DNA of 52,435 bases, taken from assembly GCA_018432235.1 (NCBI GenBank), contig JAHDLO010000030.1, positions 1 through 52,435 on the forward strand. Reading direction: 5' to 3'. Source of the stretch: Clostridiaceae bacterium (GTDB lineage: Bacteria > Bacillota > Clostridia > Peptostreptococcales > Natronincolaceae). Positions 1-8,187 of this stretch are shown piece after piece. Within the stretch, counting starts at the first letter, position 1, and each line of letters opens with the position of its first letter. The notes under the pieces are model-generated. The model searched no databases. It saw only the letters and a list, made by a program, of their open reading frames with translations, and had not been told where the DNA came from. A program made the translations under genes and the position numbers.

Positions 1-8
1 CTTATACA

Positions 9-178
9 ATGGGGGGTTGTTAAGGGGGGTGTCTCCCCTTATTAAAATAAGGAGGGTACAGCGAAGCGTCCTAGGGCGAGTAGTGTCACGTATAAGTGGC
101 ACTGCGGTACGAGCGCTGCCGAGACGGTGAGGCAGCAGGGTTCCCTGGAAAACAAACGTGGCGAAGCCACTTTTGTTT
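9..178. repeat. Dispersed structured repeat, copy 1
   Basis: This GC-rich non-coding block resembles the one at 52303-52435. Both begin with the same run of six G's and TTGTTAA, then an AAGGGG...CCCCTT hairpin, then GGCGAGTAGTGTCAC. The AGTGTCAC/GTGGCACT stem has one G-T pair here and is fully paired in the other copy. A second stem follows (GCTGCC 115-120 with GGCAGC 131-136). A further hairpin at 150-178 pairs AAACAAA with TTTGTTT and GTGGC with GCCAC. The motif GCGAAGCGTCCTAG lies before the first stem here but after the second stem in the other copy. It is either a dispersed repeat or a structured RNA; no transposase accompanies it. Confidence 0.6.
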
Positions 179-436
179 ACACTAATTTCAAGGGTTTATG
201 CTATAATTGAAATAGTAATATATGGTAGTACTTCAACAGCTCTCTTTTTTGTGCAAAAGATGAGAGGCTAGTTATCCCTTATATTGTAGATTTAGCGTTA
301 TATCGTAATATAATAAGATAAAAATAAGTTGAAGAAATTGTATAATTAAAATGCGTGGTGTGTTTATACAAACTTGAAACTATATACATTTCCATGGTAA
401 TACGCTTTTCCTCAACCATGAAAGGAGCGATATTTT

Positions 437-463
437 ATGGCATTTATTAGACCTCCAAGCTAA
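437..463 (+). CDS. Putative 8-residue leader peptide of the MFS pump
   Basis: ATG at 437 follows a good ribosome-binding site (AAAGGAGCG, 421-429) with 7-nt spacing and encodes MAFIRPPS then TAA. It lies 77 nt upstream of a drug-type MFS gene, and the intervening RNA can fold over that gene's ribosome-binding site. This layout is typical of ribosome-stalling leaders of antibiotic-resistance genes. The function is inferred; the peptide matches no leader I can name. Confidence 0.45.
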   Translation: MAFIRPPS

Positions 464-491
464 TTATCAGCCGTAGTTAATGCCCGAGGCC

Positions 492-530
492 CCCCTCATT
501 TGGATGGATTAAAACTATCTGAATGAGAGG
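492..530 (+). promoter_or_regulatory. Hairpin masking the MFS ribosome-binding site
   Basis: Bases 492-500 (CCCCTCATT) can pair with 522-530 (AATGAGAGG) with one C/A mismatch, enclosing a 21-nt loop. The right arm contains the GAGAGG ribosome-binding site of the gene starting at 540. A ribosome stalled on the leader at 437-463 could change this fold. The pairing is seen; the switch is inferred. Confidence 0.4.
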
Positions 531-539
531 AGCATATCA

Positions 540-1709
540 ATGAACTATAAAAATAATGTAAGAACCCTGTACGCCATCCGATTTTTCCATAACCTCATCC
601 CGGCCTATGTCATTGAAAGGCTATTTTGGGCGGAAAGAGGCATGACGATACAGATGGTGGTTTATGCTGAAATTATTTATGCTGTAACGGTTGTTCTGCT
701 GGAGATTCCCTCGGGTATTATAGCAGATCGGTGGAGCCGTAAAAATATGCTACTGGTAAACGCCTTCTTTGGCTGCTGTGAATTTTTTATTCTTGTGTAT
801 GCCAGCAGCTTTTGGCACTTTGCTTTAGCCATATTTCTTGCTGGAGTTGGACGTTCTGCCTGCAGTGGCGCTGAAAATGCCCTGCTGTATGATTCCTTAT
901 TGGCGGATAATAATGCTGAGGCCTTTGAAAAATCCCTAGGACGTTTAAATGCCTTTGATTTTTCTGCCGCTGTGATTGCTGCCCTAAGCGGGGGGCTATT
1001 GGCTGGAAGCTTTGACCTTAGGCTCAACTATTGGCTATCTTTTCTGGGAATGCTGATATCCCTTTGCATTACTTTGCTATTAAAGGAGCCTAAAATCCAT
1101 AGTAAAGAGGAAAAGCCAATGGCCGTTAAGGAATACGTCAAGGCCTCCTTCACCTTCTTTAAAAGCAATATTGTCGTCTGTCTTATCCTGCTAACAGGGG
1201 TGGTCACAGGTGGTGCATTAAATTTTCTAGACGAGTTTTGGCAGCTGTACATCGGTGAAGTCGGTGTACCAATTGTATATTATGGCGTAATCTCAAGTAT
1301 TTTTCTTTTCCTAAGGATGCCGGGAAATATCTTGGCCCATCGCCTTAAAGAAAGATGGGGATATAAAACCCTGCTGAAGGCTGTAATAATGATTTTTACC
1401 GCAGGCTTTTTTTATATGTTCTTTGTAAAGAATCTCTCAAGCCTTGTGGCTATTTTTCTGATCTGCCTTGCTGCTGGGGTCATTGATCCGATTATCATGG
1501 GTTACCTGCATCATCGAATTGACTCCTCGATGCGGGCGACAATAGAATCCTTTCAGTCCTTAGGGCTTAGGGCAGCTATAATAGTCCTTGGTATGGGCTT
1601 TGGTTATATTTCAACCCATTATAGTATTTTTAAAGGCTATGGCTATTTATCGATTGTATGCGGTAGTCTGCTGATATTTTTTCTTACAGCATCAAAAAAG
1701 TTTGACTGA
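540..1709 (+). CDS. MFS transporter, drug-efflux type
   Basis: A 389-residue polytopic membrane protein with about 12 hydrophobic segments. After TM2 it carries the major-facilitator loop motif (GIIADRWSRKNMLL, near residues 59-72), which marks a proton-coupled antiporter. The best guess is export of a drug or other small toxic molecule; the substrate cannot be read from sequence. The start at 540 has a GAGAGG site upstream that can be sequestered in a hairpin behind a leader ORF. An AraC-type regulator with an effector-binding domain follows on the same strand and may sense the same compound. No clear intrinsic terminator was seen after the stop. Confidence 0.85.
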   Translation: MNYKNNVRTLYAIRFFHNLIPAYVIERLFWAERGMTIQMVVYAEIIYAVTVVLLEIPSGIIADRWSRKNMLLVNAFFGCCEFFILVYASSFWHFALAIFLAGVGRSACSGAENALLYDSLLADNNAEAFEKSLGRLNAFDFSAAVIAALSGGLLAGSFDLRLNYWLSFLGMLISLCITLLLKEPKIHSKEEKPMAVKEYVKASFTFFKSNIVVCLILLTGVVTGGALNFLDEFWQLYIGEVGVPIVYYGVISSIFLFLRMPGNILAHRLKERWGYKTLLKAVIMIFTAGFFYMFFVKNLSSLVAIFLICLAAGVIDPIIMGYLHHRIDSSMRATIESFQSLGLRAAIIVLGMGFGYISTHYSIFKGYGYLSIVCGSLLIFFLTASKKFD

Positions 1710-1854
1710 CCTTAACATTGTGTATTTTTCTTTTTTCGTCAGAATGTAGTGGTGTAATAAATATATCCTCTCTTTTCCGCAAGTAAAATCAAGCAGTGGA
1801 ATTACCATTACTCTATAATGACTGTAGAGTGGTTGAAACGAGGTGAACAGTCGA

Positions 1855-2823
1855 ATGTACCAGTGGCACAAGCAGATTCAAATAATCGTTGATGAAATTG
1901 ACAAGTGTATTAGAAATCACAATGGTGAAGTAATAACGCTACGATTTCTTTCTGACAAGTTAGGTTATTCCGAATTTCATACTACGAGAAAATTTAAAGA
2001 AATATCGGGTATGCCATTTAGGGATTATCTGCGGCATAGGAAATTAGCCTTTGCGTTAAAAGAAATTCGGGATAGTGAAAAAAGCATTTTGGATATTGCT
2101 TTTGATTATGGTTTTTCATCACATGAAGCCTTTACCAGAGCTTTCAAGGGCGTATATGGTGTAGCTCCTAGTGAATACCGAAAAAAGCCTATGCCCGTCG
2201 TCCTTCGTACAAAAATAAACCCCTTCGACCGCTACTTTTTCGGATTAGGAGAGATTGGTATGATGAAATCTACAAATGATGTTAAAGTTTATTTTGTGAC
2301 CATTCCCCAGCATAAATTCTTGCACATTAAAAACTATGAGAGCAATGGATATTGGGATTTTTGGCAAAAGCAAAGCCTTATTCCGGGACAGGACTGTGAT
2401 ACAATTTGCGGCTTGCTCGACAGCATCAAGGGCAAATTGGATGACGATGGTGGAAGCGAAGCCAACAGCAGCAGTGGTCAGGTTATGGCGTACATTAATG
2501 ACCCAGACGGCAGACTCTGCGATTGGGGTATTCCACGTACAGAGTGTTACGGTGTACGTCTTCCCTTTGATTATAAAGGCGAAGTGCCACCACAAATGCT
2601 TATGATTGATGTTCCCGAAGCAGAGTATATTGTTTTTGAACATGGCCCCTTCGATTATGAGCAGGAAAATCGTAGTGTGGAGGAAAAGATGGAAAAAGCA
2701 ATGGCAACTTTTGATTTTGCAGGCACCGGCTACTGCTTTGATACTTCCCCCGGTAGAATAATTTACTTTTATCATGATACGGAGCGGTTTTGGAAGTATA
2801 TCAGGCCAGTGCGGAAGTCATGA
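1855..2823 (+). CDS. AraC-family regulator with GyrI-like effector-binding domain
   Basis: One-component transcription regulator. The N-terminal ~110 residues form the double helix-turn-helix of AraC/XylS (LRFLSDKLGYSEFHTTRKF, then ILDIAFDYGFSSHEAFTRAF and the closing GVAPSEYRK). The C-terminal ~190 residues resemble the GyrI-like/effector-binding fold that binds bulky hydrophobic or cationic compounds in Rob/SoxS-like and BmrR proteins. ATG at 1855 has GAGGTG at a 9-nt distance, so it is preferred over GTG at 1843. Its position after an MFS pump suggests control of that pump. Substrate specificity is unknown. Confidence 0.85.
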   Translation: MYQWHKQIQIIVDEIDKCIRNHNGEVITLRFLSDKLGYSEFHTTRKFKEISGMPFRDYLRHRKLAFALKEIRDSEKSILDIAFDYGFSSHEAFTRAFKGVYGVAPSEYRKKPMPVVLRTKINPFDRYFFGLGEIGMMKSTNDVKVYFVTIPQHKFLHIKNYESNGYWDFWQKQSLIPGQDCDTICGLLDSIKGKLDDDGGSEANSSSGQVMAYINDPDGRLCDWGIPRTECYGVRLPFDYKGEVPPQMLMIDVPEAEYIVFEHGPFDYEQENRSVEEKMEKAMATFDFAGTGYCFDTSPGRIIYFYHDTERFWKYIRPVRKS

Positions 2824-2905
2824 TCAATGAAAAGCATCTGACTCAAATGCGGGAAGTCACAAGGATAAAATGTAAACCCATCTAAAAGGCAAACTGAATA
2901 CGGAA

Positions 2906-2953
2906 ATGAAGCACCTCATTCCCTAGAAGTATTTCGGGAATGAGGTGCTTCAT
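2906..2953. terminator. Perfect 18-bp hairpin between convergent genes
   Basis: Arms 2906-2923 and 2936-2953 are perfectly complementary with a 12-nt loop. It lies between the convergent AraC gene and ABC permease. It probably stops both transcripts, although neither side has a clear T run. Confidence 0.6.
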
Positions 2954-2974
2954 AATCAAAACAATTTAATACAG

Positions 2975-3832
2975 CTATTGACGTCTCTTAGACATGTTTA
3001 AGAGTGATAAACCATAAAAAACAGCAGCTGTAAATACTAAAATCAAAATACTGAGCCACGGCGAAACTTCATAGCTGCTAAAAGAGAATGTAACACCCAT
3101 GTACTCTTTGAAATCACTCAAATAGCTTGCTGGAATTTCAGCAAACGCGGTTTGCATGGCATCCGCCATCAGCACCTGGCGGAACAGAGAGGCAGCATGG
3201 GATACAGGAAACACTTTTATGACAGTTTGCACCGATTCGGGCAGAGCACCTATGGGGAGATAAATGCCCGTCAAAAAGCCAATTAAAGTGCCGATAATCG
3301 TGCTGGCGGTACTGAATGCACTGTGACTATTGAAAAAGGAAACAATAAAGCAAACGATCGAAGTATTTGTCATGGTTGTGAAAATGACCAGCATTAAAAC
3401 TTTTATGAGGGCAAGGGGGGAGATCCATTCTCCACCATTGAGCACAATATAAATTTGTGACGCAAAAATCGTGATAATGGACATGATGACACCGATTAAA
3501 AATGCACTGCCAATATATCCGATTGTGATTTGGCTACTTTTAATGGGAGCGGAGTTGAAATCCTTGTCGATCTTTTTGACCTTATCGTCAATCATAACGC
3601 CAAATGCTCCAAGGGTTGTTGTTACCGAGGCAACAGAAAGAAGCCCCGCCACTAGCCAAGTGTTCATTAAAGCATTTGCGTTTTTAATGCCCTTCATAGA
3701 GTCCTCTAGCCAGACATCGCCTAAAAATACGGCATACAAGGAAATAATGATGAAAATTGCCAGCAGTGAAAATAGCACCGCGCTTTTATCTCGAAAAAAC
3801 AGTTTTAAATTGCGTTTAATTAATACGGTCAT
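2975..3832 (-). CDS. ABC-2 type transporter permease
   Basis: A 285-residue membrane protein with about six hydrophobic segments and the ABC-2 layout (N-terminal KRNLKLFFRDKSAVLFSLL, as in NodJ/DrrB-type permeases). It should form the export channel for the ATPase encoded immediately upstream. Its start overlaps the ATPase stop by 4 nt (ATGA), so the two are translationally coupled. The substrate is unknown; such pairs controlled by LytTR/DUF3021 modules often export peptides or drugs. The Leu/Ile/Phe-rich C-terminal segment ends in a basic tail (MSKRRQ). Confidence 0.85.
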   Translation of the reverse strand: MTVLIKRNLKLFFRDKSAVLFSLLAIFIIISLYAVFLGDVWLEDSMKGIKNANALMNTWLVAGLLSVASVTTTLGAFGVMIDDKVKKIDKDFNSAPIKSSQITIGYIGSAFLIGVIMSIITIFASQIYIVLNGGEWISPLALIKVLMLVIFTTMTNTSIVCFIVSFFNSHSAFSTASTIIGTLIGFLTGIYLPIGALPESVQTVIKVFPVSHAASLFRQVLMADAMQTAFAEIPASYLSDFKEYMGVTFSFSSYEVSPWLSILILVFTAAVFYGLSLLNMSKRRQ

Positions 3833-4743
3833 TTTCTTAACTCCTTCCCTGTAATTCCAATAAAAGCGTCATCCATGGTTCCTTGCAACACCTGAAAACT
3901 GCTAATGCACGCTTTGCATTTCTCCAATATAGGTAAGGCGTTCATCGTATCAGGAAGTTTGATGATAAACTCACCTGCCGAAACAGTAAAGTCAAGCTTT
4001 GAGTCCAACATAATTTTACGCAGAGCTGTTTCATCCGAAACGACTAACCTTAAGCTATCGGTAGCATATCGCGTTTTTATTTCAGTGGGCGTGCCTTTTG
4101 CTGCAATTTCTCCGTGGTCAAGTATAATGACATAATCCGATTCGGCCGCTTCCTCCATGTAGTGTGTTGTCAGAAAAATTGTCATGCCTGTTTTCTCTCG
4201 AAGTAGTTTGATTGCGCTCCAGATGCTTTTACGTGTCTGCGGATCGAGGCCGGTTGTAGGTTCATCAAGAAACAATATTTTAGGCGTGTTGATCAGCGCC
4301 CGTGCAATATCCGCTCTGCGACGCTGCCCACCGGAAAGCTTTCCATAAGGACGATCAATAAACTCGCTCAGTTCGGTTGCTTGCATTGCTTGGTAAACGG
4401 CCTTTTTAATTGTGGCTTTTTCTGACATGTAGAATTCCGCTCTAGTGATCAAATTTTCCCGAACGGTTAGCAGTGAGTCCAGCACGCTGTCTTGAAAAAC
4501 CACACCGATTAATTGACGTATGGACTGGCTGTCTTGGCTAAGATCAAGTCCATCTATCGTAACCTTACCACTGTTATAGTCTAGCAATGTGCATAGTATG
4601 TCGATTGTGGTGGATTTACCTGCGCCGTTAGGGCCTAGAAATGAAAACAGCTGCCCCTGATCAACGTAAAAGCTGATATCTTTCACTGCAGCGAAATTCC
4701 CGTAACTTTTACATAAGTTTGACACCTCAATAATTCTGTCCAT
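3829..4743 (-). CDS. ABC transporter ATP-binding protein
   Basis: A 304-residue ATPase of the multidrug/antibiotic-export (DrrA/CcmA-like) class. Walker A is GPNGAGKST, the signature is LSGGQRRRADIAR, Walker B is ILFLDEPTTGLD, and the switch histidine is in LTTHYMEEA. The C-terminal ~80 residues are the extra domain seen in this class. It energises the permease at 2975-3832. A clear promoter (4771-4799) and a pair of LytTR-type direct repeats lie upstream, so it is probably controlled by the LytTR protein at 5338-5772. Confidence 0.9.
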   Translation of the reverse strand: MDRIIEVSNLCKSYGNFAAVKDISFYVDQGQLFSFLGPNGAGKSTTIDILCTLLDYNSGKVTIDGLDLSQDSQSIRQLIGVVFQDSVLDSLLTVRENLITRAEFYMSEKATIKKAVYQAMQATELSEFIDRPYGKLSGGQRRRADIARALINTPKILFLDEPTTGLDPQTRKSIWSAIKLLREKTGMTIFLTTHYMEEAAESDYVIILDHGEIAAKGTPTEIKTRYATDSLRLVVSDETALRKIMLDSKLDFTVSAGEFIIKLPDTMNALPILEKCKACISSFQVLQGTMDDAFIGITGKELRK

Positions 4744-4770
4744 TTTTGCTTACCCCTTTCTTTAGTAATC

Positions 4771-4799
4771 ATAGTAACAGAGCTTTTCAGTGCCGGCAA
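4771..4799 (-). promoter_or_regulatory. Promoter of the ABC-2 exporter operon
   Basis: On the minus strand, TTGCCG (-35, 4799-4794) and TACTAT (-10, 4776-4771) are separated by exactly 17 bp. They lie 28 nt upstream of the ATPase start. The direct repeats at 4831-4860 sit just upstream, a usual activator position. Confidence 0.7.
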
Positions 4800-4830
4800 T
4801 AGGCATAAAAGCATGCTGCGAATATGATAA

Positions 4831-4860
4831 GGTAAGCTGCAAAAAAAAGATGGTAAGCTG
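4831..4860 (-). promoter_or_regulatory. LytTR-type direct repeats
   Basis: GGTAAGCTG occurs at 4831-4839 and 4852-4860 (CAGCTTACC on the minus strand): 9-bp direct repeats with a 12-bp spacer, two helical turns apart. This is the spacing used by LytTR regulators such as ComE and AgrA. The repeats lie about 32 bp upstream of the exporter -35 box and partly inside the terminator of the LytTR/DUF3021 operon. Confidence 0.6.
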
Positions 4861-4877
4861 TAACTGCTTGCCATCTT
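4839..4877 (-). terminator. Intrinsic terminator of the LytTR/DUF3021 operon
   Basis: On the minus strand, arms 4877-4866 and 4858-4847 form a 12-bp stem with one G-T pair, followed by eight T's. It lies 18 nt after the DUF3021 stop and separates the regulators from the exporter. Confidence 0.75.
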
Positions 4878-4894
4878 AATCGATCCGTATTCTT

Positions 4895-5326
4895 CTACGA
4901 GCGGTAACGTTCCCTCAGACGGTGGTTTAGCTTGTCTGCCAGTTTTTTGTCATAACATATAGTGATTGCAAAAACTACTACATATACAATCAAAATCAGC
5001 AAAAGGAGCACTATAACCTCCTTCATGTGGTTAAGGTCGACCCAATCCCAAAGGTAGGCAAAATACAGCACTACGGCTAGTAGAACCGGTAGGTGTACTG
5101 ATTTTCGGATATACATTTGTTTTTTGCTGAGTTCCTTGTTGGAATAGAAAAGGAGATATGGCAGATCACTGATAAAGGCCAGCTTAAGTATCCCGCCGAT
5201 GTCATACAAGGTGAAACTGGCATCTGGATAAAATATCAGGCAAAATACATACATAGAAATGACAATTCCAGTTGCTATTATGAAAAAGGAACGAAACATT
5301 GTTTTTAAAATTTCTTCTGCATTCAT
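4895..5326 (-). CDS. DUF3021-family membrane protein
   Basis: A 143-residue protein with four hydrophobic segments and a basic C-terminus (KLADKLNHRLRERYRS), typical of the DUF3021 proteins that follow LytTR regulators in Bacillota. It probably holds or modulates the LytTR protein at the membrane; this is inferred from constant gene pairing. GGAGG precedes the ATG, and the LytTR stop is 11 nt upstream, so the two share an operon. Confidence 0.8.
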   Translation of the reverse strand: MNAEEILKTMFRSFFIIATGIVISMYVFCLIFYPDASFTLYDIGGILKLAFISDLPYLLFYSNKELSKKQMYIRKSVHLPVLLAVVLYFAYLWDWVDLNHMKEVIVLLLLILIVYVVVFAITICYDKKLADKLNHRLRERYRS

Positions 5327-5337
5327 GCTAATACCTC

Positions 5338-5772
5338 CTATATGCCAAGCATTTTCTTTAAATCGCTCACATATTGCCGAGAAATAATGATCTTTTCATT
5401 ATTATCAAGAGTTGCTTCAAAGCGCCCGCTTAAGGCCGGACTCAGTGACTTGATTTTGCTTAAATTCAGTAAAACTGATTTCGATACTCGCAGAAAATCA
5501 TTGTTTGAAAGGTAACTTCCTAATTCATATAGCTTTTGCTTTGATTCTAGCACCTTAGCCTCACAATAAAGGAAGGTTTTATTATCCACAACTTCAATGT
5601 AATATATCTCTTTCGGCTGAACACGGTGAATTTCATTCCCATCATAGGCTATAAGAGCACCTTGGGATTTAAGCATGGCCAGCACATGAAGCAACTCGTC
5701 AGGCATCTCCCGGCATTTAATAATGATTTGATCTTCTTCTCCATCTTGTAATTCCTCAATGACAATTTTCAA
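5338..5772 (-). CDS. LytTR-domain transcription regulator
   Basis: A 144-residue DNA-binding protein. Residues ~45-144 form a LytTR domain (KEIYYIEVVDNKTFLYCE, then NNDFLRVSKSVLLNLSKIKSL and ISRQYVSDLKKML). There is no receiver domain, as in the short LytTR proteins paired with DUF3021. The start is a TTG at 5772 preceded by AGGTGA. Its likely target is the ABC-2 exporter downstream, whose promoter has matching direct repeats. Confidence 0.85.
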   Translation of the reverse strand: MKIVIEELQDGEEDQIIIKCREMPDELLHVLAMLKSQGALIAYDGNEIHRVQPKEIYYIEVVDNKTFLYCEAKVLESKQKLYELGSYLSNNDFLRVSKSVLLNLSKIKSLSPALSGRFEATLDNNEKIIISRQYVSDLKKMLGI

Positions 5773-6039
5773 GTTGGTTCACCTGCCTGACGATTTAAGT
5801 TACTGCTGAGTATATGTATTAAGCATTCTAACTATATCTGCCATTTTTGAATGCTTTTGATCCGCTTATTTTATCTGAGTCCAAATGACTTTCATGCTCC
5901 ATCAGGAAATACGCTAACTTCATTTCATTGTAGCATGATGGAATCAATATTTCCAGTGAAACTCTATTGATAGAAACAGATGTATACCAAAGCAGATTGT
6001 CCCCGACTTTGAAGAAGCTTTACGTTTATATGGAAGGTA

Positions 6040-6068
6040 TTGACAGGCACGCTACTATGCGGTACAAT
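6040..6068 (+). promoter_or_regulatory. Promoter of the PadR operon
   Basis: TTGACA (6040-6045), 17 bp, then TACAAT (6063-6068): near consensus. It lies in the 334-nt gap 5773-6106 between the divergent LytTR and PadR genes. Apart from this promoter I see only a loose GCATTC...GAATGC inverted repeat (5823-5854) in that gap. Confidence 0.8.
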
Positions 6069-6106
6069 GTAGCTAGACTATTATGCTGTGCAAGGTAGGT
6101 GTTGAT

Positions 6107-6442
6107 GTGATAGATCGATCACAATTGATGAGGGGAACGCTGGAGGGCTGTATCGTTAAAATCATTAGCAAGGAGGAGACCTATGGCTACGAGATAGTAT
6201 CACGCCTTCAGGTCTATGGCTTTGATGATGCAAAGGAGGGTACCATTTATCCCTTGCTTTTAAGACTGGAAAGGAAGGGAATTATTATATCAAGCTATAA
6301 AGAATCTCCTTTAGGGCCAAAAAGAAAATATTATCTGCTGACGGACTTAGGCCAAGAGTTTTTAAAGGAGTTTGCGGCTGCATGGCAGGATGTAAAAGCC
6401 TCCGTTGATAAAATAATGGAAGGGGATGTAGATGATGTTTAA
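6107..6442 (+). CDS. PadR-family transcription repressor
   Basis: A winged-helix regulator of about 111 residues (GTLEGCIVKIISKEETYGYEI, EGTIYPLLLRLERKGII, GPKRKYYLLTDLGQEFL), the core PadR signature. PadR proteins sense phenolics, drugs or envelope stress and repress neighbouring membrane genes. GTG at 6107 has AAGGTAGGTG upstream and begins where the family usually begins; ATG at 6083 would add eight unconserved residues. It overlaps the next gene, so the two are co-transcribed from the promoter at 6040-6068. Confidence 0.88.
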   Translation: MIDRSQLMRGTLEGCIVKIISKEETYGYEIVSRLQVYGFDDAKEGTIYPLLLRLERKGIIISSYKESPLGPKRKYYLLTDLGQEFLKEFAAAWQDVKASVDKIMEGDVDDV

Positions 6443-7118
6443 GACCGAGGTGACATTATTAAGAAAAGATAATATAGAGCAATTTAAGGCATTAGCTCTT
6501 GAAGACAGACAGATTATTATGGATATAATGAGTGGGATTAGCATTTTTAAGGTTAATACCTATGATATTCAGGTGATTCAAAGGGATTTAATCGGAATGG
6601 CTCAGGAATTAAGGATGAGGAACTCAAATCTTCAGGAGGCCATAGGTGGAGATATAAGGAGCTTTGTTGATGAGGTTGTCAAGAACAGTGCTGGTCCATC
6701 GGGTATAGAGCTTTTACTTAGCTTTTTATCGAGGCTGTCGGTATACTTCTTCGCTAGCTTTCTTTATTCATCTCTTGTCACCAGTGGGGGATTAATCTGG
6801 AGCGGCTATTCATCAATTTTTTTACGTGAGCTCGGAATGGTGCTAATCCTTTTTATAGCAGAGGGCTTGTTGGCGCCTTTGTTTATTAATAAAATTGGTT
6901 TTCAAAAAAGGTTTCATCTCTACACTACATTTGCTCTATTGGCAGGCTGGGTTGTCATAATGCACTTTTTTATCGACAGAAATAATAGAATTGATATCAA
7001 TGTAAAGCCAATACTATTGGCGGCTGCTAATATCTTTGCTGTGGCTCAGTATCTAAGAAAGCTAAATATCAGCCGTCTGGCAAAGGGAAAGAAAAACTAT
7101 ATACAGGATTTGCTGTAA
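6435..7118 (+). CDS. DUF1048-like membrane protein paired with PadR
   Basis: A protein of about 227 residues. The N-terminal ~90 residues are soluble and resemble the DUF1048 module found beside PadR regulators (IIMDIMSGISIF, then GGDIRSFVDEVV). The remainder has four or five hydrophobic segments. A second ATG at 6435 is preferred to 6432; both sit behind GGAAGGGG. It overlaps the PadR stop. Its role is unknown; the gene pair implies a PadR-controlled membrane function. Confidence 0.65.
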   Translation: MFKTEVTLLRKDNIEQFKALALEDRQIIMDIMSGISIFKVNTYDIQVIQRDLIGMAQELRMRNSNLQEAIGGDIRSFVDEVVKNSAGPSGIELLLSFLSRLSVYFFASFLYSSLVTSGGLIWSGYSSIFLRELGMVLILFIAEGLLAPLFINKIGFQKRFHLYTTFALLAGWVVIMHFFIDRNNRIDINVKPILLAAANIFAVAQYLRKLNISRLAKGKKNYIQDLL

Positions 7119-7211
7119 GTACTAGATAAAGCAGCATGGAGAGGGTCATATATGTTTCAGTCGAGTGAATAGAGAGCAATTGCCTCTTATTATTATGAAA
7201 GGAGTAGTCAA

Positions 7212-7364
7212 ATGAAAACAGATGGCACTACACCATCAGCTTTTAAATATCATATCTTGCTGCTTATAGCCTCACTACCCTTTTGGGTACTGGGGGCTAT
7301 GGCGGATAGATAAATGGATAAGCTACCAATAAACCTGCCTATCAGTTCACTTATGTTTATCTAA
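7212..7364 (+). pseudogene. 5' remnant of a CPBP-type membrane protease gene
   Basis: A good ribosome-binding site (AAAGGAG) precedes ATG at 7212. The frame reads SAFKYHILLLIASLPFWVLG, hits TAA at 7311, then continues in the same frame as MDKLPINLPISSLMFI before a second stop at 7362. The second part looks like the start of CPBP (Abi/CAAX) family proteins (LPINLPISALMF). The catalytic region is absent, so the gene is a decayed 5' fragment. The rest of the 7119-7496 gap holds a mini-ORF at 7152 (MFQSSE) and a terminator. Confidence 0.55.
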
Positions 7365-7414
7365 ATCAGAGTACTGATACATTTCCAATGTTGAAGGTTG
7401 TGATGGATACGTAG

Positions 7415-7449
7415 AAAAAAATGACCAAGCTCGTTAAGGCTTGGTCATT
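7415..7449 (-). terminator. Intrinsic terminator after the Ig-like gene
   Basis: Arms AATGACCAAGC (7420-7430) and GCTTGGTCATT (7439-7449) match perfectly with an 8-nt loop. On the minus strand a T run follows, ending transcription from 7931. Confidence 0.85.
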
Positions 7450-7496
7450 AATGGTATCAATCGTCATTCATTAGGCGGTTGTATTTTTTCTGAAGA

Positions 7497-7931
7497 CTAT
7501 TGGTTTAGAACCGTAAAAGGGCAATATACCTTGAGGCTTTTGTCTTGATCATACAAAATAGTTATTGCAATTCGATAGGCACCATCTTCAAGGAAAGAGG
7601 AATAAAGAGAAACAGGATACGATAAATTAACTGTAGAAAAAGGTCTTAACTTCGTTGCAGTCAAATGAAAATTAATGTTGCGCCCTGAGTCATTGATATT
7701 TTTCCATTCACCATTGATAAGCCTCTCTAAAGTAAAGGTTTCTCCATAAGAGATTGTTTTTAAGGAATAGTTATTAAATTTGCAGCTTATGGCTGTTACA
7801 TCCCCCTGGATAGTAGATTGTAAGGGGGCCATGGAAACATGCTTATTCATGTCCTTTAAGCTCCAGCCAATGATCAAAGGAATTATTATTATGATAATGA
7901 AAAATATGAGTATTGTCTTTTTTCTGTTCAT
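7497..7931 (-). CDS. Membrane-anchored bacterial Ig-like domain protein
   Basis: A 144-residue protein. Residues 6-23 form an uncleaved or signal-type hydrophobic segment. The rest is an extracytoplasmic beta-sandwich like the small Ig-like proteins of clostridia (ISYGETFTLERLINGEWKNI, later FSTVNLSYPVSLYSSFLEDG and YRIAITI). No lipobox cysteine is present. No enzymatic motif was seen and the function is unknown. It appears monocistronic with its own terminator. Confidence 0.6.
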   Translation of the reverse strand: MNRKKTILIFFIIIIIIPLIIGWSLKDMNKHVSMAPLQSTIQGDVTAISCKFNNYSLKTISYGETFTLERLINGEWKNINDSGRNINFHLTATKLRPFSTVNLSYPVSLYSSFLEDGAYRIAITILYDQDKSLKVYCPFTVLNQ

Positions 7932-8150
7932 AGAGACTAATCCTTACGCCACCTTCCATAATCACATTTTTTCTTGTCCACTTTATTATATAATGCCCAG
8001 CTGTTAATTTCATTAAATAATAAATAATTTTAAAAGTATTCAATCTATTTATACCAGCAGGAGTTCTTTAGTTTGTAAATATTTGTGAGTTTATCCTGAC
8101 AAAGTCAATATTGGCGCGGATGATTCAGGTGAAATCTTTATGCTTACAGT

Positions 8151-8187
8151 AAAAAACCCATGGCGAGCCATTCCTCGCCATGGGTTT
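8151..8187 (-). terminator. Intrinsic terminator of msrA
   Basis: A perfect 14-bp stem (8154-8167 with 8174-8187, loop CCATTC) begins at the msrA stop codon. On the minus strand it ends in a run of T's. Confidence 0.9.

Noticed and set aside
2245..2775. 176-codon open frame on the minus strand
   Set aside because: It is a shadow of the effector-binding half of the AraC gene.
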